From NCBI RefSeq assembly GCF_018129985.1, contig NZ_JAFCKT010000001.1:62001-126000 (forward strand): a stretch of 64,000 nt of DNA, read 5' to 3'. Below the pieces are notes generated by a model. It was not told the DNA's origin, did no database searches, and was given only the letters and a program-made list of their open reading frames with translations. Both the position numbers and the translations under genes were made by a program. This stretch comes from Bradyrhizobium sp. SZCCT0148 (GTDB lineage: Bacteria > Pseudomonadota > Alphaproteobacteria > Rhizobiales > Xanthobacteraceae). Numbering within the stretch: position 1 is the first letter of the stretch; every line of letters begins with the position of its first letter. Below are positions 60,178-64,000 of this stretch, piece by piece.

Positions 60178-60903
60178 ATGTCCTATCAGCTCATGTCCTA
60201 TCAGTTCATCGAATTTTCCGTCGAGGCCGGTGTCGCGACGATCGCATTCAACCGGCCGGACCGGCGCAACGCCATGAGCGACGACATGCGCGCCGAGTTC
60301 GTCGCTGCGCTCGAAATCGTCGCCCGGGACAAGGCGATCAAGGCTCTGGTGCTGACGGGGCGCGGCAGTGCGTTTTGCGCCGGCGGAGACATCAGCGGAA
60401 TGAAGCGCCGGCTCGCGGCGCCGCAGGGCGAGGTCGCATTCAACGGATGGAGCCGTCAGCAGGGCGTGCATCACGTGCAGTCGTTCCTGCTTGGCCTGCC
60501 GAAGCCGACGATTGCCGCCGTCAACGGTGCAGCGGCGGGCCTCGGTGCCGACACCGCGCTGGCCTGCGACTTCGTGATGGGCACGGAGCGATCGAAGTTC
60601 ACCTGGTCCTACATCAAGCGAGGTCTGATTTCCGACGGCGGCGGCCTGTATTTCCTGCCGCGCCGGGTCGGGCTTTCCAGGGCCAAGGAGTTGATCTTCA
60701 CCGGGCGCGTCGTCGAGGCTGACGAAGCGCTCGCGCTCGGTATCGTCGATCGCAAGGTGGCCTCGAGCGAGCTGCTGCCGGCCGCGCAGGCCTGGGCGGC
60801 CGAACTGGCTCAGGGGTCTCCCACCGCGCTGGCGCTGGGCAAGAAGATCCTGAACGAGACCTTCGAGCATTCCGCGCACGACATTTTCAGTCTCGGCAGC
60901 TAG
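60178..60903 (+). CDS. Enoyl-CoA hydratase/isomerase (crotonase) family protein, interrupted by an in-frame amber codon
   Basis: The 241-aa product has the crotonase fold: VATIAFNRPDRRNAMSDDMRA, the oxyanion-hole GRGSAFCAGGDISGMKRR and VNGAAAGLGADTALACDFVM. The nucleophile region reads ISDGGGLYFLPRRVGL, with Asp rather than Glu. It stops at TAG (60901), but the same frame continues for 26 codons, including AQAICYTSAEHRDAVTAFLA, which is the normal C-terminal helix. The frame then ends in TGA at 60982, three bases before the next ATG. CAG to TAG is the simple explanation. A 15-bp tandem duplication at the start (two ATGTCCTATCAG units) gives alternative starts at 60178 and 60193. Confidence 0.85.
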   Translation: MSYQLMSYQFIEFSVEAGVATIAFNRPDRRNAMSDDMRAEFVAALEIVARDKAIKALVLTGRGSAFCAGGDISGMKRRLAAPQGEVAFNGWSRQQGVHHVQSFLLGLPKPTIAAVNGAAAGLGADTALACDFVMGTERSKFTWSYIKRGLISDGGGLYFLPRRVGLSRAKELIFTGRVVEADEALALGIVDRKVASSELLPAAQAWAAELAQGSPTALALGKKILNETFEHSAHDIFSLGS

Positions 60904-60987
60904 GCCCAGGCCATCTGCTACACCAGCGCGGAGCATCGCGATGCCGTGACCGCGTTCCTTGCGCAATCAGCCTCGAAGGATTGAGCC

Positions 60988-63075
60988 ATGGATGCCATCG
61001 AACGCCTGATCCGGCCCCGCAGCGTCGCAATCATCGGTGCATCGGCCGACCCGGACAAGACTTCGGGGCGACCGGTGTCCTATCTCCGGAAGCACGGCTT
61101 TGCGGGCGCGATCTATCCCGTCAACCCGAAGGTCGCTGATATCGGCGGTCTGACCTGCTATCCCGACATCGCCTCGCTGCCTGATGTGCCTGACGTCGGC
61201 CTCGTCCTGCTCGGCGCCGAGCGCGCGCACGTCGCGGTGCGCGAATTGTCCGAGCGAGGGGCTGCCGCGGCGATCGTCCTGGCCAGCGGCTTCACCGAAA
61301 CGGGGGCGGAAGGCGCCGAGCGCCAGAAACAGCTCATGCAAGCCGCCGGCTCCATGCGGATCCTCGGGCCGAATACCATCGGCCTCGTCAATCTCACCGA
61401 CAATATCGTGCTGTCGGCGTCGGGCGCGCTGGCGATGGATGACTTCCCGGCGGGGCCCGTCGGATTGATCTCGCAAAGCGGCGGCATTCTCGGTGCCTTG
61501 CTGTCGCGCGCGGCGGCGCGCGGGGTCGGTCTGTCGAAGCTGGTGTCGACCAGCAACGAAGCCGATCTCGAACTCGCCGATTTCATCGACTTCCTCGCCA
61601 ACGACAGCGCAACGCGCGTCATTGCGCTCTATATCGAGGCGATCCGACATCCATCTCGCTTTCGCGAGGCGGTGCTGAAAGCACGCCGGGCCGGCAAGCC
61701 CATTGTCGCCTTCAAGATCGGTCGATCGGAGGCCGGCGCGCAAGCGGCGGTCTCGCACACCGGCGCACTGGCCGGCTCCGACCGCATGTATGACGCCTTG
61801 TTCAGGCAATTCGGCGTGATCCGCGCAAAAACGTTCGAAGACCTGCTCGACATTTCCGCGGTCCTTGCCGCGGGACGGAAACTGTCCGGCCGGAATGTTG
61901 CGATCCTCACCTCGACCGGCGGCGCCGGCACGATCGTGTCGGACAGTCTCGGCGTCGCCGGCTTTGCGACGCCCGCCCCCGACACCGAGACGGCGGCGCA
62001 ATTGCGCGGCCTCCAGGCGGGACCGCAGGCCAATCTCGACCGCAATCCGATCGATGTGACCCTCGCCGGCCTGCAGCCCGATCTGCTTCGCGCCGCCATT
62101 CGCATCCTGCTCGCCAGTCCCTCCTACGATGCGCTGGTCGTCATTGCCGGCTCGTCGGCCGTCGGATCGCCGGCCCTGATGGCCGATGCCATCCGAGACT
62201 GTCTGCCGCTCAGCGACAAGCCGGTCATTGCCTATGTCAGCCCCCACGCGCCCGAGGTGGTTTCCGTCCTCACCCGGCGCGGCGTCCCGGCCTACACGTC
62301 GGCCGAGAGCCGCGCAGCTGCGCTCGATGGGCTGTTGCGGGCCGGGGTGCCGCAGCATGTCCCGACATCCGGCGTGATCGAGGCGTCAGTCGATATCGGC
62401 GACTTCCCGACTGGTTCGCTGGATGAGGCACAGGCCAAGGCGTTGTTCGCTCGCTTTGGCCTTCCGGTCGCTGCAGAGAAGGTGGTTGCAACGGCCAGCG
62501 AAGCGGAACGGGCGGCACGCGATCTCGGCGGCCGGGTCGTGCTCAAGATTCTGTCGCGCGAGATCGCGCACAAGAGCGACGTCGGCGGCGTTGTGGTCAA
62601 CCTGACCGCTGACACGGTCGGCAGCCGCCTGGCGGCAATGGCAGATGAGGTCGAGGCCAGGACCGGGAAGCGGCCCGAGCAATTCCTTGTGCAGGAGATG
62701 GTTTCAGGTGGCGTCGAGATCATTCTCGGAATGCATCGCGATCCCCTGGGAACCGCCATCCTCCTCGGCATGGGCGGGGTCACCGCCGAGCTGTTCAAGG
62801 ACACCACGATGCGTCTGCTGCCGCCGGAAGGCGGCCTCGGTCTGTCCGAAGCGAGAGCGATGGCGCGCGAGCTCGTCTCCTGGCCGTTGCTGGATGGCTT
62901 TCGCGGCCGGCCGAAATGCGATGTCGAAGCGCTCGCGGAAGCGGTCGTCGCGTTCTCGCGCATGGTTGCGCAACTCGGCGATCGACTTTCGGAGGCGGAG
63001 ATCAATCCGGTGTTCGTACTGCCGGCAGGCCGGGGCGTGAAGGCGGCAGACGGATTGGTCATTCTCAATGCCTGA
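60988..63075 (+). CDS. Acyl-CoA synthetase (NDP-forming), acetate-CoA-ligase family
   Basis: A 695-aa fused acyl-CoA synthetase of the succinyl-CoA synthetase superfamily. It contains an N-terminal CoA-binding domain (SVAIIGASADPDKTSGRPVS), two ligase-CoA domains with the phosphorylated His in SHTGALAGSDRMYDAL, and a C-terminal ATP-grasp (LDEAQAKALFARFGLPVAAE ... LGMGGVTAELFKDTTMRLLP). It activates an acid to its CoA thioester with ATP (or GTP), giving NDP and phosphate. It lies three bases after the ancestral end of the crotonase gene and overlaps the TctC gene by eight bases, so the three form an operon for uptake and activation of an organic acid. Confidence 0.94.
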   Translation: MDAIERLIRPRSVAIIGASADPDKTSGRPVSYLRKHGFAGAIYPVNPKVADIGGLTCYPDIASLPDVPDVGLVLLGAERAHVAVRELSERGAAAAIVLASGFTETGAEGAERQKQLMQAAGSMRILGPNTIGLVNLTDNIVLSASGALAMDDFPAGPVGLISQSGGILGALLSRAAARGVGLSKLVSTSNEADLELADFIDFLANDSATRVIALYIEAIRHPSRFREAVLKARRAGKPIVAFKIGRSEAGAQAAVSHTGALAGSDRMYDALFRQFGVIRAKTFEDLLDISAVLAAGRKLSGRNVAILTSTGGAGTIVSDSLGVAGFATPAPDTETAAQLRGLQAGPQANLDRNPIDVTLAGLQPDLLRAAIRILLASPSYDALVVIAGSSAVGSPALMADAIRDCLPLSDKPVIAYVSPHAPEVVSVLTRRGVPAYTSAESRAAALDGLLRAGVPQHVPTSGVIEASVDIGDFPTGSLDEAQAKALFARFGLPVAAEKVVATASEAERAARDLGGRVVLKILSREIAHKSDVGGVVVNLTADTVGSRLAAMADEVEARTGKRPEQFLVQEMVSGGVEIILGMHRDPLGTAILLGMGGVTAELFKDTTMRLLPPEGGLGLSEARAMARELVSWPLLDGFRGRPKCDVEALAEAVVAFSRMVAQLGDRLSEAEINPVFVLPAGRGVKAADGLVILNA

Positions 63076-64000
63076 ACAAGATCGGATGGAGCTCCAGATG
63101 GCCAGTGGCGGAATCATCAATCGCGACAGCTTTTGCGGGAAGGGCTTTGCCGTGCTGCGCCGGCGAGGTCTTGCCATTTTCGCCTGTGCTGTCGTCGCGG
63201 GCCTCGGACTGACGCCCGCGCGCGCCGAATATCCCGACAAGATCATCAAGATCGTGGTGCCCTTCGCAGCCGGCGGCGGGACCGACATCATGGCACGAAC
63301 GACAGCTCAGGAAATCCAGACCGATCTCGGCAAGCCCGTCATCATCGAGAACAAGCCGGGCGCAGGGACCATCATAGGAACCCAGACGGTGGCGACCAGC
63401 GAGCCCGACGGCTATTCGCTGCTGATGGCGACCTTCGCGCACGCGGTCAACCCGAGCCTGTACAAGAAGCTGCGTTCGATCCGCACCGGGATTTCGCGGC
63501 GGTCTCCCTGATCGCGCGGTCCTTCAATATCGTCGTGGTCAATCCGGCATCGAAGATCAACTCGATCGCCGATCTGATCACCGAGGCCAAGGCCAATCCG
63601 GGCAAGCTCAATTTCGGCACCTTCGGCACCGGCACATCGGCCCATCTCGCGGGCGAGCTGTTCAATGCGATGGCGAAGGTCAACATGACGGCGGTGCCCT
63701 ACAAGGGCGCGGCGCCCGCGATCAGCGATCTGCTGGGAGGGCAGATCGACGTGATGTTCACCACGGTGGCAAGCGCGGCCTCGCTGGTGGCAGCCGGGCA
63801 GCTCCGCGCGCTGGCCGTCACATCCGCCGAGCGGTCGGCGGCGTTTCCGCAATTGCCAACCGTCGCGGAAGCCGGGGTTGCCGGCTATGCGGCTGAGTCC
63901 TGGTACGGATTGTACGCTCCGGCCAAAACGCCCGCGCCGGTGATCGCACGTCTCAATCAGGCGATCGCAAAAGCCGTCCAGTCCGGTGCGTTCAAGAAGC
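63068..64000 (+). pseudogene. TctC/Bug-type periplasmic binding protein, frameshifted; 3' end outside window
   Basis: A tripartite tricarboxylate-transporter (Bug family) binding protein. Signal: FAVLRRRGLAIFACAVVAGL ending ARA. The first part (KIIKIVVPFAAGGGTDIMAR, VIIENKPGAGTIIGTQTV) runs to about 63470. There the frame changes: expected LPFDPHRDFAAVSLIARSFN appears only after a one-base shift (CTGCGTTC, where CTGCCGTTC would keep frame), so the 63068 frame ends at 63511. The second part continues to the window edge in another frame with SKINSIADLITEAKANPGKL and AVPYKGAAPAISDLLGGQID. It is a broken gene, or a sequencing error. ATG at 63068 or a later start (such as GTG 63151) is possible. 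Confidence 0.85.

Noticed and set aside
60901..60903. The crotonase TAG as a recoded pyrrolysine or selenocysteine-type codon
   Set aside because: Position outside any catalytic site, no recoding machinery visible here, and a simple CAG-to-TAG change explains it better.
1..64000. Possible CRISPR array, transposase or prophage
   Set aside because: The repeats are palindromic, non-identical and singly dispersed between genes, not regularly spaced. No transposase, integrase or phage structural gene is seen. The S24-type fragment at the left edge alone is not evidence for a prophage.

Overview
The window is a high-GC, gene-dense chromosomal segment of an alphaproteobacterium, most probably Bradyrhizobium or a close relative in Nitrobacteraceae. 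The evidence is a class I lysyl-tRNA synthetase, the order SRP RNA-dnaX-ybaB-recR, the block argB-DUF423-engB-yidC-rnpA-rpmH, many DUF families typical of this group (DUF2865, DUF1036), and a dense population of palindromic intergenic repeats. About 60 protein genes, one tRNA-Arg(ACG) and one 4.5S-type SRP RNA can be supported. There is no CRISPR array, transposase, prophage or conjugative module.

Layout. 1-5.8 kb: end of an S24-type repressor, alpha-carbonic anhydrase, lysK, an amino-acid binding protein, a Sco copper chaperone with a 64-aa membrane partner, and a ClpP/crotonase-fold periplasmic protein. 6-16 kb: FAD dehydrogenase, RidA, SnoaL-like protein, an Lhr-type helicase with the PdeM phosphoesterase, an unknown gene behind a probable LexA box, DUF2865, pyrE, a GST and a LysE exporter. 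16-29 kb: polA, a membrane acyltransferase divergent from UDP-glucose dehydrogenase, hrpB, a retropepsin-like protease, phosphomannomutase, and a chemoreceptor coupled to a small membrane protein. 29-37 kb: the closely packed HIT-nudC-PfkB-Lrp cluster, with kinase and regulator in one uninterrupted reading frame, then a polar amino-acid ABC transporter operon carrying an SDR-like gene and an enolase-superfamily gene. 37-55.6 kb: housekeeping genes, namely SRP RNA-dnaX-ybaB-recR, ampG, rmuC, def-fmt-truA, dapE-DUF805, dapD, a HAD nucleotidase, a DUF1036 protein, argB, DUF423, engB, yidC, rnpA and rpmH. 55.9-64 kb: an orphan histidine kinase, tRNA-Arg, queD, a secreted unknown, and an IclR-controlled catabolic operon (crotonase, acyl-CoA synthetase, TctC-type binding protein). 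Two of that operon's genes carry inactivating-looking lesions.

Recurrent theme. About twenty palindromic elements lie between genes. Most share GTCAT...ATGAC ends, most sit within about 25 bp of a stop codon, and none lies in the five divergent promoter intervals.

Most noteworthy: the PfkB-Lrp/AsnC read-through fusion with an Lrp-like operator buried in the linker; an uncharacterised gene behind a near-ideal alphaproteobacterial LexA box next to the Lhr/PdeM DNA-damage pair; a DNA polymerase I whose proofreading motifs look degenerate; an SDR that has lost its catalytic tetrad; the amber codon plus frameshift in the IclR operon; and CtrA- and LexA-like sites between rmuC and def. I found no convincing wholly new multi-gene defence or mobile system.
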